Shown here in pieces: positions 46,276-57,132 of a stretch of DNA of 64,000 bases. The stretch covers positions 62,001-126,000 of the forward strand of contig NZ_JACZHT010000002.1 in NCBI RefSeq assembly GCF_014861485.1. The letters run 5' to 3'. The notes beneath the pieces are model-generated. The model ran no database searches, was not told where the DNA came from, and was given only the letters and a program-made list of their open reading frames with translations. The position numbers and the translations under genes are program-made. Positions within the stretch are counted from its first letter, which is position 1. Each line of letters opens with the position of its first letter. The DNA is from Phaeovibrio sulfidiphilus (GTDB lineage: Bacteria; Pseudomonadota; Alphaproteobacteria; Rhodospirillales; Rhodospirillaceae).

Positions 46276-47253
46276 ATGAAATACGCGCCTGTTCAACGGT
46301 TGCTGGTTCTGGTGGGTCTGGCGGGTCTGGTGGGCGTCCTGATGTTCCTGCCCTCCCGGCTGGAGCTGGCGGACAACGACCTGCGAACCGCACGGGAGTC
46401 GTTCGAGACACGGATCCTGCGCGACAGCTTCGAGCCTCTGGGACCGGTTCCCACGCCCCCCGAGGGGGTGTTCGACCGGGTGACCTATCCGGGGCCGGCC
46501 GGTGACATGGAGGCCCTCGTCACACCGGATCCCGGGGACGGCGCAAGGCACCCGGCGGTGATCTGGCTGTCCGGGGGCTACGGCGGCATCGGGGACTGGT
46601 TCTGGACCGAGCAGCCTCCGGCCAATGACCAGAGCGCGCGCGCGTTCCGCGAGGCGGGCCTTGTGATGATGGTCCCCTCCTTCCGCGGCGAGAACGCCAA
46701 TCCCGGCCACTACGAGATGTTCTACGGCGACCTGGATGACCTCGAGGCCGCCCGCGCCTGGCTGGCCGGGCGCGACTGGGTGGACCCGGACCGGATCTAT
46801 CTGGCGGGACACAGCACCGGCGGCACCCGGGCTCTCCTGGGCAACGAGTATGTGGACGGTTTCCGCGCGGCGTTCTCCATCGGGGGGATCGCGGATCTGA
46901 AACAGCACGTCCGTGCGGGGGGCTTTGCGGCCCGCGCCCCCTTTGACGACGCGGACGACACCGAGTTTCTCCTGCGCTCGCCCGGGTATTTCCTGCGCTC
47001 CGTCAAGTCCCCGACGTTCCATTTCGAGGGGGCCCAGGACTGGGTGCGCACGTTCGAGGATCTGAACGAGCTGGCGGAGCAGGAAAGCATCCCCTTCCAG
47101 GCCTTCCGGATCCACGGGGCGGATCACTTCAGCGTCATCCACCCGGTGACCCGCATGCTGGCGCAGAAGATCCTGAAGGATACGGGTGACCAGACGGACA
47201 TCGCCTTCACCGAGGACGATATCCGCGAGATCGTGGACACCGTCCGCCCCTAG
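46276..47253 (+). CDS. Membrane-anchored alpha/beta hydrolase, 325 aa
   Basis: An N-terminal hydrophobic helix (about residues 8-27, VQRLLVLVGLAGLVGVLMF) acts as signal or anchor. The rest is a dipeptidyl-peptidase/prolyl-oligopeptidase-like alpha/beta hydrolase. The nucleophile elbow is GHSTGG at ~178-183, with an oxyanion region PAVIWLSGGYGG, a likely acid in EGAQDW or nearby, and the base in HGADHFS. Substrate unknown; an ester or peptide in the periplasm is plausible. ATG at 46276 has GGGGAGGA upstream. It stands alone and ends at a strong terminator, converging on tsaD. Confidence 0.78.
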   Translation: MKYAPVQRLLVLVGLAGLVGVLMFLPSRLELADNDLRTARESFETRILRDSFEPLGPVPTPPEGVFDRVTYPGPAGDMEALVTPDPGDGARHPAVIWLSGGYGGIGDWFWTEQPPANDQSARAFREAGLVMMVPSFRGENANPGHYEMFYGDLDDLEAARAWLAGRDWVDPDRIYLAGHSTGGTRALLGNEYVDGFRAAFSIGGIADLKQHVRAGGFAARAPFDDADDTEFLLRSPGYFLRSVKSPTFHFEGAQDWVRTFEDLNELAEQESIPFQAFRIHGADHFSVIHPVTRMLAQKILKDTGDQTDIAFTEDDIREIVDTVRP

Positions 47254-47287
47254 GCGGCGGGCACCGCATCCTGGAAACAGACACAGA

Positions 47288-47323
47288 CGCGGGCCCCGGC
47301 ACACGCCGGGGCTCGTGCGTTTT
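47288..47323 (+). terminator. Intrinsic terminator of the hydrolase gene
   Basis: GCCCCGGC at 47293-47300 and its complement at 47305-47312 form a perfect 8-bp stem with an ACAC loop. Five further pairs, including two G-T wobbles, extend the stem outward. A short TTTT run (47320-47323) follows. Confidence 0.75.
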
Positions 47324-47386
47324 GGCGCTTTGGGAGCCCCCGACGGGGTGCGCAGAAGGGGTGCGCCGACCGTGTGTGGACGGTGT

Positions 47387-47449
47387 CAGGGTGCAAACCG
47401 GGCCAGGGTGCAAACCGTGACAGGGTGCAAACCGGGCCAGGGTGGCGGG
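47387..47449. repeat. 17-bp tandem repeat
   Basis: The unit CAGGGTGCAAACCGGGC occurs at 47387-47403 and 47421-47437. A copy differing in the last three bases (ending TGA) lies between, at 47404-47420, and a truncated fourth copy starts at 47438. The array sits between the hydrolase terminator and the tsaD stop, in a 343-base convergent gap that holds no gene. Confidence 0.9.
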
Positions 47450-47596
47450 ATCGGGGTGCCGGGGCCAGTTCAGCCGCCCCCGGGCTCGGGTCTCCCCTGT
47501 CTTCGGGCTTGGGGCACCGCTCCGGGGCCCGCTCCTGTGCCCCCGATGTGTGCTGCCGCCCCGGGCTCGCGCCTCGCTGCGTCCGGGCGCGGGAGG

Positions 47597-49767
<2,171 letters not shown>

Positions 49768-49930
49768 TCTGATCCCCGCCCTTCCGGTTTCGCCGGGGTT
49801 ATCCCGGCGCGACCCGGAGGGCTGGAAAGTGCATTTCGTGAACCGTCGGGGTCCCGGCTTTCCCGTCCGGATGCTGGAACCCCGGACGCGTTGAGTCGGG
49901 AACACGCTCACCAAGGAGTTCGGCGAGACT

Positions 49931-52273
49931 ATGCGTGCGCTCATAACCCGTCCCCGCGACGACGCCGAGCGCGTCGCCGCCCCGTTGAGACAGCGAGGAG
50001 TCGAGATCGTTCTTGACCCTCTGCTCTCCATCCGTTTTCACCGTCCCTCCAGCCGCTTCCCCTGGCAAAGCGACCCGCTGGCCGAGGACGTGAAGAAGGC
50101 GCAGGCACTCATTTTTACCAGCCTCAACGGAGTTCGGGCTTTCTCCAGCATCAACAAGGAGCGCTCGAAGCCTGTCTATACGGTTGGCGACACCACGGCG
50201 AACCTGGCCCTCGAGATGGGGTTCAAGGATGTCAAAAGCGCAAACGGCGACGTGAACTCGCTGGCGGCGCTCATTCGCAAGGAGGCGGATCCGCAGGACG
50301 GACCGCTGCTCCACGCCAGCGGCGAGAAGGTCGCGGGCGATCTTCCCGGTGCCCTTGCACCCGGGGGATACACCATTATCCGTCACCCGCTTTATGAAGC
50401 CCTGGGGGCCACGTCGTTCCTGAAGGGAACCATCGACGAGTTCCACGCGGGCACCATCGATCTTGTTTTCCTCTTTTCACCCCGTACGGCGGAAGTGTTC
50501 GCGCGGCTTGTTCGCAGCTCGGACATGGCGGCGGCCATGCAGAAGGTCGTGGTCTACGCCCTGAGCCCGGCTGTGGCCCGTGCTCTCGGGGATATTGCAT
50601 TCCGGGCGGTGCGGGTCTCCGCCGAGCCCACCCAGGATTCCCTTCTCGAGATTTTCGATGCGGACCTGGCCAGCGGCATCCCGGCCTCAGCCCTGTCGGC
50701 GTCCGAGCCGTCGGCGTCGCCTGTGTCCCCTGCGGGAACCGGCGAGGCCATTTCGGCGTCGGCTGCGGCCGCGTCGTCCGCTGCGGCTGTCGCGTCTTCG
50801 GCCTCGGCGGCTGCGGGCGTGTCCGGGGCTCCGTCCGGTTCGGACGGGTCTTCCAGCGCCCGGGGCTCCCTCTCGGATCGCCCCGTGTGGGAGGGCACCA
50901 CGGGCTCCATGCCCACGCCGCCCTGGCCGGGAACGGGCCCGAGCACTCCGGCCTCCGGGGCGCAGGCCTCCACCGGAAGTGTCCCCTCTGTGGGCGCACC
51001 GGCGTCCGGCGCCGGTCAGGCCAAGGCCGCCGGGGGCAGCGCTCCGCCGCCCAAGGCTCCGCCTCCGCCGCCTCCGCCGCCTCCGTCCGCCTCGGGCCAG
51101 CCCGCCCGCCGCGCGGCCGCCCCGGCTGCGGCTCCGAAGAAGCGCCGTCGCCTGGGCTGCCTGTTTCCGCTGGTCTCCCTTGTGGTGCTCGCGGCCGTCA
51201 CGCCGTCGGTCTACACGTTCTGGCAGCCGGTTCTGACCCTGCCGACCCTCGACAGCATGGGGCTTGGCGCCCTCGACCAGGATGCCACCCGCGACGAGGT
51301 CCGGCGCCAGCGCCAGGTCATCACCCTGCTTCAGAAGGATCTTCGGGATCTGGCGGCGGTGAACCTGGAGCTTCAGGGCAAGATCGCCGACGTGGAGCGC
51401 AAGGCCCAGGAAGCCCAGATCATCATTGATCCCTCGGCGCCCCTGACGGACCAGATGGCGGCTCTCGTCAACACCCGGATCGACAATCTGACGGCCCGGG
51501 TGGACCTTCTGGCGTCTGCCACGGTCTCGACGGAGAACATGGCCTCCCTGTCCCGCCGTGTGACCGAGGTCGAGGATCTGGCCCGCCAGACCCAGACCCG
51601 CCGGGTCACGTCCCTGATGATCCTGGGCTCCATCACCCAGATGCGTGACCAGATCGACCGGGGCGAGCCCTTTGCCGAGCAGGCCCGCGTGGTGGAGATC
51701 ATCGCCCAGTCCGACGACGCCATCGTCGACACCCTGGAGCGTCTGCGTCCCTATGCCGAAGGCGGGGTGAAGTCCCGTTTCGCCCTGCGCGAGGCCTTTG
51801 CCCGCACCGCCAACGCGGTCACCCGCAAGGTCACGCTCAACGAGGGCGAGGGCTGGCTGGACCGGACCCTGGCCTCCATGAAGAGCGTGGTTGTGGTGCG
51901 CTCCACGGATCCGGATGCTCCGGGTCAGTCCGAGCCCCTGGCCATCCTGGCCCGGGCCGAGCAGCTCATGAACATGGGCGACCTCGCGGGCGCCGTGGAC
52001 GTGATGCAGGGTCTGGAAGGTGAGCCCCTTGAGGTGGCCGCCCCCTGGATCGAGGACGCGCTGGCCCGCACCAACGTTGAGGCGGCCCTGAACCGTCTCA
52101 TGACCTACGGTATGGCCGAGGTTGCGGCCTCCCGGGCCCTTCGCCCGGAGGCTCCGGAACTCCGCTCCATCGAGGTTCTGGTCGAGCCCCAGGCCGCCAC
52201 GCCCTCGGCCCGCCCGGTGGCGCCCCAGCGGCGTCCTGAATCGCCCGCCTCACAGAGAGGAGCGCGTCCATGA
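49931..52273 (+). CDS. hemD: Uroporphyrinogen-III synthase fused to mitofilin/Mic60-like protein, 780 aa
   Basis: One uninterrupted frame encodes two proteins normally made separately. Residues ~1-235 are HemD: MRALITRPRDDAERVAAPL, ALIFTSLNGVRAFS, PVYTVGDTTANLA, LVFLFSPRTAEVFARL and a VRVSAEPTQDSLLE end. Residues ~240-400 are Ala/Ser/Gly/Pro-rich with a polyproline run near 376-386. One membrane helix follows at about 405-428 (GCLFPLVSLVVLAAVTPSVYTFW). Then comes a coiled coil (~440-530) and a C-terminal helical domain as in alphaproteobacterial mitofilin (SRFALREAF, WLDRTLASMKSVVVVR, DLAGAVDVMQGLEG). HemD closes the tetrapyrrole ring III; Mic60 shapes inner-membrane invaginations. AAGGAG lies upstream of ATG 49931. 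It overlaps hemY by four bases. Confidence 0.88.
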   Translation: MRALITRPRDDAERVAAPLRQRGVEIVLDPLLSIRFHRPSSRFPWQSDPLAEDVKKAQALIFTSLNGVRAFSSINKERSKPVYTVGDTTANLALEMGFKDVKSANGDVNSLAALIRKEADPQDGPLLHASGEKVAGDLPGALAPGGYTIIRHPLYEALGATSFLKGTIDEFHAGTIDLVFLFSPRTAEVFARLVRSSDMAAAMQKVVVYALSPAVARALGDIAFRAVRVSAEPTQDSLLEIFDADLASGIPASALSASEPSASPVSPAGTGEAISASAAAASSAAAVASSASAAAGVSGAPSGSDGSSSARGSLSDRPVWEGTTGSMPTPPWPGTGPSTPASGAQASTGSVPSVGAPASGAGQAKAAGGSAPPPKAPPPPPPPPPSASGQPARRAAAPAAAPKKRRRLGCLFPLVSLVVLAAVTPSVYTFWQPVLTLPTLDSMGLGALDQDATRDEVRRQRQVITLLQKDLRDLAAVNLELQGKIADVERKAQEAQIIIDPSAPLTDQMAALVNTRIDNLTARVDLLASATVSTENMASLSRRVTEVEDLARQTQTRRVTSLMILGSITQMRDQIDRGEPFAEQARVVEIIAQSDDAIVDTLERLRPYAEGGVKSRFALREAFARTANAVTRKVTLNEGEGWLDRTLASMKSVVVVRSTDPDAPGQSEPLAILARAEQLMNMGDLAGAVDVMQGLEGEPLEVAAPWIEDALARTNVEAALNRLMTYGMAEVAASRALRPEAPELRSIEVLVEPQAATPSARPVAPQRRPESPASQRGARP

Positions 52274-53667
52274 CCCGTATTCTGCTGTTCCTTCTGCTGA
52301 CGACGCTTCTGGTCGTTTTCGCGGTCGCCCTTGCCTCGAACGACGGCCTGACCGTGATCGACTGGTACTCGATGCATATCGAGATGCACACGTCGGTGGC
52401 GATTGTCCTGTTTCTGGGCTTTTCGCTCATTTTCTGGCTCGTCATCCGCTTTGTCGGCGGTGTGGGGCGGCTTCCGGGGCGCTTCGGGCAGTCGCAGACG
52501 GAGCGCCGGCTCAAGCGGGCTGGCGCCTCCCTCGGCGAGGGACTGGCGGCGGTCCGTGGCGGCGCGATTCCCTATGCGTCCTCCATGCTGCGGGACTCGG
52601 AGAAGGTCTTTCCCGAGTCCATCGGGGTGAAGCTGCTTGCGGCGGATCTTGCGTTCGCCCGGGGTGACTTCACCGCGGCGCGGGACCGCTTCCGCGAGCT
52701 GTCCGAGAACGCCCGCTTCCGTCCCCTGGGCAAGCGCGGTCTCCTGGAGATCGCCCAGGCCGAGGGCAACGAGGACGAGGCCCTGGTTCTCGCCCGCGAG
52801 GCGGTGAACTCGGGGATCAATGCCTCCTGGGCAACCGGGCCCCTGTTCCAGATCCTGTGCCGCCGTCACAAGTGGGACGAGGCGCTCGGGGTTCTGGGGC
52901 GCGGCGGCCGGTCGCTGAAGGCGGACGACCCGAACCGCCCGGTGCGCGCGGCCCTTCTGTGCGCGTCGGCCCGTGACAGTGTGCGCGCCGGAAACCGGGC
53001 GGAGGCGATCCGCCTGGCCCAGCAGGCCCTGTCCCTGGACCCGGGTCTGACCGAGGCCACGCTGATTGCGGCGCGGGCTCTGGTGGCGGACGGCAAGCCC
53101 CGCAAGGCTGTGCCGCTGCTGACCGCCGGATGGAAGCGTCATCCCCACCCGGAAATCCTGAAGATCTACCTGTCCATTGAGTCCGGTCTGGATCCCATTC
53201 GCCGCCTTCAGCGCGTCGAGGGCCTGATCGAGGGCAATCCCACCCACCCGGAAAGCCGTCTGGCGCTGGCCGAGGCCTGCCTGGGCGCCAAGCTCTGGGG
53301 CCAGGCCCGTCACACCCTGGACCCGCTGGTCCGGGAAAAGGCCGAGCCGTCCCCGTCCCTGTGCCGCCTTGTGGCGCTGCTGGAGGAGGGCGAGAACCGG
53401 GATATGGCTCTGGCCAACCAGTGGCTGATGCTGGGCATCGCGGCCAAACCGACCGAGGGCTGGTTCTGCCGCCGCTGCGACGCGGTCCACAACACCTGGG
53501 AGCCGATCTGCCCCGCCTGTGGCAGCCTGGGCACCCTGATCTGGGACACGCTGCCCGGCGAGGCCCCCGCGTCCGGAACCACTCTGCCCAAGCCGTCGGA
53601 GCCGGCCGCACCGGCCGACGCCGGGGACAAGGCCAAGACCGAGGACAAGGGCGGAAAGGCCGCCTGA
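52270..53667 (+). CDS. hemY: HemY-like TPR membrane protein with zinc-ribbon tail, 465 aa
   Basis: Two N-terminal membrane helices (about 2-20 and 40-62, with SNDGLTVIDWYSMHIEMH between) followed by ~300 residues of TPR-like helices are the alphaproteobacterial HemY_N layout. This HemY is not the oxidase of the same name. Near the C-terminus WFCRRCDAVHNTWEPICPACG supplies C400, C403, C414 and C417, a rubredoxin-like zinc knuckle resembling that of LapB/YciM. Its precise role is unknown; position next to hemD and Mic60 suggests organising haem synthesis or membrane assembly. ATG overlaps the upstream stop (ATGA). A T7 terminator follows. Confidence 0.85.
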   Translation: MTRILLFLLLTTLLVVFAVALASNDGLTVIDWYSMHIEMHTSVAIVLFLGFSLIFWLVIRFVGGVGRLPGRFGQSQTERRLKRAGASLGEGLAAVRGGAIPYASSMLRDSEKVFPESIGVKLLAADLAFARGDFTAARDRFRELSENARFRPLGKRGLLEIAQAEGNEDEALVLAREAVNSGINASWATGPLFQILCRRHKWDEALGVLGRGGRSLKADDPNRPVRAALLCASARDSVRAGNRAEAIRLAQQALSLDPGLTEATLIAARALVADGKPRKAVPLLTAGWKRHPHPEILKIYLSIESGLDPIRRLQRVEGLIEGNPTHPESRLALAEACLGAKLWGQARHTLDPLVREKAEPSPSLCRLVALLEEGENRDMALANQWLMLGIAAKPTEGWFCRRCDAVHNTWEPICPACGSLGTLIWDTLPGEAPASGTTLPKPSEPAAPADAGDKAKTEDKGGKAA

Positions 53668-53696
53668 GCCGGCCTGCCACCTGGACATGCACCACG

Positions 53697-53726
53697 CCTC
53701 CGGGGCCCCGCTCCGGAGGTTTTTTT
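53697..53726 (+). terminator. Intrinsic terminator of the hem unit
   Basis: CCTCCGG at 53697-53703 and its complement CCGGAGG at 53713-53719 form a perfect stem around nine bases, followed by seven T (53720-53726), 30 bases after the hemY stop. Confidence 0.93.
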
Positions 53727-53864
53727 GTGGCAGCCGGCAGCGGTCCCGGGGCCCGCTCCGGGGTGCGGTTGCATTACGGGCTTGCCTGATCGACTCCGGC
53801 TCCCCTAAACTGCTTTCCTGTTTGGAAGGTGCCCGAACGTCCCAGCCTCCGAGATCCTTTTTCC

Positions 53865-55307
53865 ATGAGCGATGCCCCAAAAAACCGGATTTCCCGGCGT
53901 GCCCTTCTTGCGGGAGGTGCGGCGCTGGGCGCGGGCTTTTTTGTGTCCTCCCTGGGCCTTGCGGCCGGGAGCGTGAGGGCCACCCGTGTGCGTTTGGGCG
54001 ACCACGGGACGTCCACCCGTTTCGTCCTGGAGATTTCGGGCCCGGTCACCTGGCGGACCTTCGTGCTGGAAAACCCGGCGCGCCTTGTTCTCGACATTCC
54101 CGGCGCCACGTTCGAGGCCGCCGGACCCCTTCCCCGGCTGGGGGTGATCTCGGGCATCCGGGCCGGACGCACCGAGCCCAACGCCCTGCGCCTGGTCCTG
54201 GACCTGGCGCGCCCCGCGCTGCCGGACAAGGATTTTCTGGTGGAGCCCGGGGACGGGTTCGGCTGGCGTCTTGTCCTTGACCTGGTGCCGGTGGAAAAGG
54301 CCGCCTTCTCGCGCAATGCGGGGCTGGTGCCCGAGCCGGTCATCCCCAACACAGTCACGCCCGAGCCCTCGACCCGTCTGGGCACCGCAAGCCCCGGGGC
54401 CGGATCGGACGCTCCCGCGGCTGCGCAGAGCGCGGCAGGGGCGGGTGCGGCTGGCGCGGTGTCCGGGGGCGGTTCCGGGGCGGGTGCCGCCGGTGCCGGT
54501 GCGGCGTCCGTCCGGGGCACTCCGGGCAAGCCGGTGTTTGTCCGCCTTGCCAACGGGCGCCGGGTTCCGGTGCCCATACCCAAGCCGACGCCGGGCCGCG
54601 ATCCCCTCTACCGGCCCATGATCGTCCTGGATCCGGGTCACGGCGGCCGCGATCCCGGGGCCCTGGGCATTTCCGGCACCCAGGAAAAGACCCTCACCCT
54701 GTCCATGGCCCGGGATCTGAAGGCGGCGCTCGAGCAGACCGGCCGCTACCGCGTGACCCTGACCCGCGGGGCGGACACGTCCATCAAGCTGCGCGACCGT
54801 ATCGAGGTGGGGCGCAAGGCGGGGGGTGACCTGTTCATCTCGCTCCACGCCGACGCGCTGACGGATCCGTCGGTGCGCGGGTTCTCGGTCTACACCCTTT
54901 CGGAAACCGCCTCGGACGCGGAGGCCGGAGCCCTGGCCGAGCGCGAGAACAAGGCCGACATCCTGCTGGGCGCCGATCTTTCGGGGCAAAGTCCGGATGT
55001 GGCGTCGATCCTGATCGACCTGGCCCGCCGGGCGACCATGAACCACTCGGCCCTGTTTGCAAGCACCCTGATCCGGCAGCTGCCCTCCAGTGTTCCGCTT
55101 CTGAACAAGCCCCACCGGTCCGCCGGGTTTGCGGTTCTCAAGGCGCCGGACATGCCCTCGGTTCTGGTGGAAATGGGCTTCCTGTCCAACGCGCGTGACG
55201 AGGCGCTTTTGCAAGACAAGGCGCACCGGGCCCGGCTGGCCAGCGCCATTGTGTCCAGTATCGACACGTACTCCCGGCTCCAGGAACGCACCCCGTTTCA
55301 ACCCTGA
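53865..55307 (+). CDS. amiC: N-acetylmuramoyl-L-alanine amidase (AmiC-type, Tat-exported)
   Basis: A 480-residue periplasmic zinc amidase that splits peptide from muramic acid during daughter-cell separation. The start at 53865 gives a twin-arginine signal (SRRALLAGGAALGAGFF, Arg11-Arg12). Residues ~35-150 are an AMIN domain (FVLEISGPVTWRTFVLENPARLVLDI). A Gly/Ala/Pro-rich linker follows, then Amidase_3 with VLDPGHGGRDPGA and SLHADAL (zinc His residues), QEKTLTLSMA (zinc Glu) and VLVEMGFLSN (catalytic Glu). In many alphaproteobacteria amiC is followed directly by the PBP1A gene; here a GGDEF gene lies between. Confidence 0.93.
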   Translation: MSDAPKNRISRRALLAGGAALGAGFFVSSLGLAAGSVRATRVRLGDHGTSTRFVLEISGPVTWRTFVLENPARLVLDIPGATFEAAGPLPRLGVISGIRAGRTEPNALRLVLDLARPALPDKDFLVEPGDGFGWRLVLDLVPVEKAAFSRNAGLVPEPVIPNTVTPEPSTRLGTASPGAGSDAPAAAQSAAGAGAAGAVSGGGSGAGAAGAGAASVRGTPGKPVFVRLANGRRVPVPIPKPTPGRDPLYRPMIVLDPGHGGRDPGALGISGTQEKTLTLSMARDLKAALEQTGRYRVTLTRGADTSIKLRDRIEVGRKAGGDLFISLHADALTDPSVRGFSVYTLSETASDAEAGALAERENKADILLGADLSGQSPDVASILIDLARRATMNHSALFASTLIRQLPSSVPLLNKPHRSAGFAVLKAPDMPSVLVEMGFLSNARDEALLQDKAHRARLASAIVSSIDTYSRLQERTPFQP

Positions 55308-55410
55308 GGGTGAATTACATTCGCCTTTCGCTATTTACCCTGGCCGGGGGTTCCGCTACGCTCGGAACAGCCCCAAAAAACCTTTGACCGCAAGAGGCTG
55401 AACCGGACAG

Positions 55411-56925
55411 ATGGCACGCAAACCTGTTGATATTACCTGTCCACGGAGTTTCCTGGAGGAGAGCCGTGCCAGCTTTCCGCGGCGCGGTCCCCGGAACTTC
55501 GAGGCTCTTTTTGTTCGCATCGTCGAGCAACTGAGCGGCGAGCTGGACACCCGGAAGATCGTCAACGAGATCCTGAGGGACATCTGCACCACCTTCGGGG
55601 TGGGCTGCGGCTTTGTCTATGAGGTCAAGGGCTCCAGCGTGCTCGAGCTGATGGAGTACTACGAGACCTACCGGGGCCACCCGGTTCACCCGCGCTTCGC
55701 CCTCGAGGACATCTTCTCGGCCGAGGAAATCGACGAGCTGTCCCGGCGGCCCATGTTCTTCTCCCGCTTCTGGCAGGGAACCGAGCGCCCCCACACCCCG
55801 TTTTCCCGGTTCTTCAAGGCCAACACCGTGCTGCTGATGCCGGTTCACGGCACGGACGGGAACCTGATCGCCGTGGTGGGAATGGTGGACCGGCGCATCG
55901 AGGTCTTCGAGAACGACAGTGACGTCCATACGGCGCGGGTTCTTCTGAACCTGCTGATCAACTATGTGAAAATCCGGATTTCAAACCGCAACCTCGAGGC
56001 CTCGCGGACCTTCCTCACGGGGATCATGGACAACATCGGGTTCGACATCTACGTGACCGACTATCACACCGACGAGGTTCTCTACGCCACGCCCCACCTG
56101 GCCGATCCGGTGGGCGGGCTCACGCGGGTTCTGGGGAGTACCTGCTGGGAGGTCTTCCACCGCGGGTCCGAGGGGCGGTGTGCGCACTGTCCCAAGCCCC
56201 GCATGCCCGTGCCGCAGGGCGGGGACGATCCCTCGCCCGAGCCCCTTCTCTCGGACATCCAGCGCCCGGAGGATGGCGCCTGGTTTCGCAAGATCTGCGC
56301 GGTGTTCCGCTGGGTGGACGGGCGGTTCGTGCATGTGGTCAGCTCGGTGGACATCACGGAGAACAAGCGCAACGAGGAGATCATCTACCGGATGGCCTAC
56401 CTCGACGAGGGAACCGGGCTTCCGAACCGGGCCCGGCTGAACACGGACCTGGCCCGGTGCCTGGAGGAGGCGAGGGACGGCGGGCACGGGGTCTACGTGT
56501 TCTTTTTCGATCTGGACGGCTTCAAGGCGGTCAACGACACCCTGGGGCACTTTGCCGGAGACGAGCTTCTGCGCCTCATGGCCGACACGCTCCAGAGCGA
56601 TCCGGATTTCCGGGGGCGCCTTTATCGCCACGGCGGCGACGAGTTTGTCCTCATTTATACGGAGACGGATTCCGTCCGGGTGCGGGCCATCGCCCGCAAG
56701 GTCCTGGAGTACTTCCAGAAGCCCTGGGTTCTGCGGGACGGCCAGGCCGTCTGCCGGGCCTCCATCGGAGTCGCCCACCACCCGACCGACGGAAATACAC
56801 CCGAGGAGTTGATTGCGCGGGCGGATGCGTCCATGTATACGGCGAAACGCTCGGGCAAGAACCGCGCGGTCTTCCCCGACGGGACCGTGGAGATGGCCCC
56901 GGAAAGCGCGGGCGGCCTGACATGA
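55411..56925 (+). CDS. GAF-PAS-GGDEF diguanylate cyclase, 504 aa
   Basis: A cytoplasmic protein with an N-terminal GAF-like domain (about 25-185), a PAS-like domain (about 195-330) and a GGDEF domain (about 335-500). GGDEF itself is intact at 408-412 (YRHGGDEFVLIY), with YLDEGTGLPNRARL and FFFDLDGFKAVNDTLGHFAGDELL, so it should make cyclic di-GMP. The RxxD inhibitory site expected five residues before GGDEF is missing (DFRG there). The PAS domain has C245, C257 and C260 (CWEVF...CAHCP), a possible metal or redox site. It starts 103 bases after amiC and is followed by mrcA 207 bases on. Confidence 0.88.
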   Translation: MARKPVDITCPRSFLEESRASFPRRGPRNFEALFVRIVEQLSGELDTRKIVNEILRDICTTFGVGCGFVYEVKGSSVLELMEYYETYRGHPVHPRFALEDIFSAEEIDELSRRPMFFSRFWQGTERPHTPFSRFFKANTVLLMPVHGTDGNLIAVVGMVDRRIEVFENDSDVHTARVLLNLLINYVKIRISNRNLEASRTFLTGIMDNIGFDIYVTDYHTDEVLYATPHLADPVGGLTRVLGSTCWEVFHRGSEGRCAHCPKPRMPVPQGGDDPSPEPLLSDIQRPEDGAWFRKICAVFRWVDGRFVHVVSSVDITENKRNEEIIYRMAYLDEGTGLPNRARLNTDLARCLEEARDGGHGVYVFFFDLDGFKAVNDTLGHFAGDELLRLMADTLQSDPDFRGRLYRHGGDEFVLIYTETDSVRVRAIARKVLEYFQKPWVLRDGQAVCRASIGVAHHPTDGNTPEELIARADASMYTAKRSGKNRAVFPDGTVEMAPESAGGLT

Positions 56926-57132
56926 GCCGAACCCGTTTCCGGTCTGCCGGGGTGACGGGCGGGGCCGGTGGCCTGCGGACCCGGCCGCTGTGGGCCTGAC
57001 AGGCGCCGCTTTCGGCATTTTTTGCGTGTTTTGCGCCCCTTTTGGTTGTCACGGGGCTGGCTTTCCGGCCGACGGCGCTGCACACTGTCGGCGCTGACAC
57101 CGCTTGGCGTCCCCTGATGGTATGGATACACA

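Noticed and set aside
49931-52273. HemD-HemX fusion of the enterobacterial type
   Set aside because: The C-terminal part has the linker, helix, coiled coil and terminal domain pattern of alphaproteobacterial mitofilin and is followed by hemY. The two families are distantly related, so a profile search should confirm.
57104-57132. Promoter TTGGCG-17-TACACA before PBP1A
   Set aside because: The -10 would end directly at the ATG, so transcription would begin inside the coding region.
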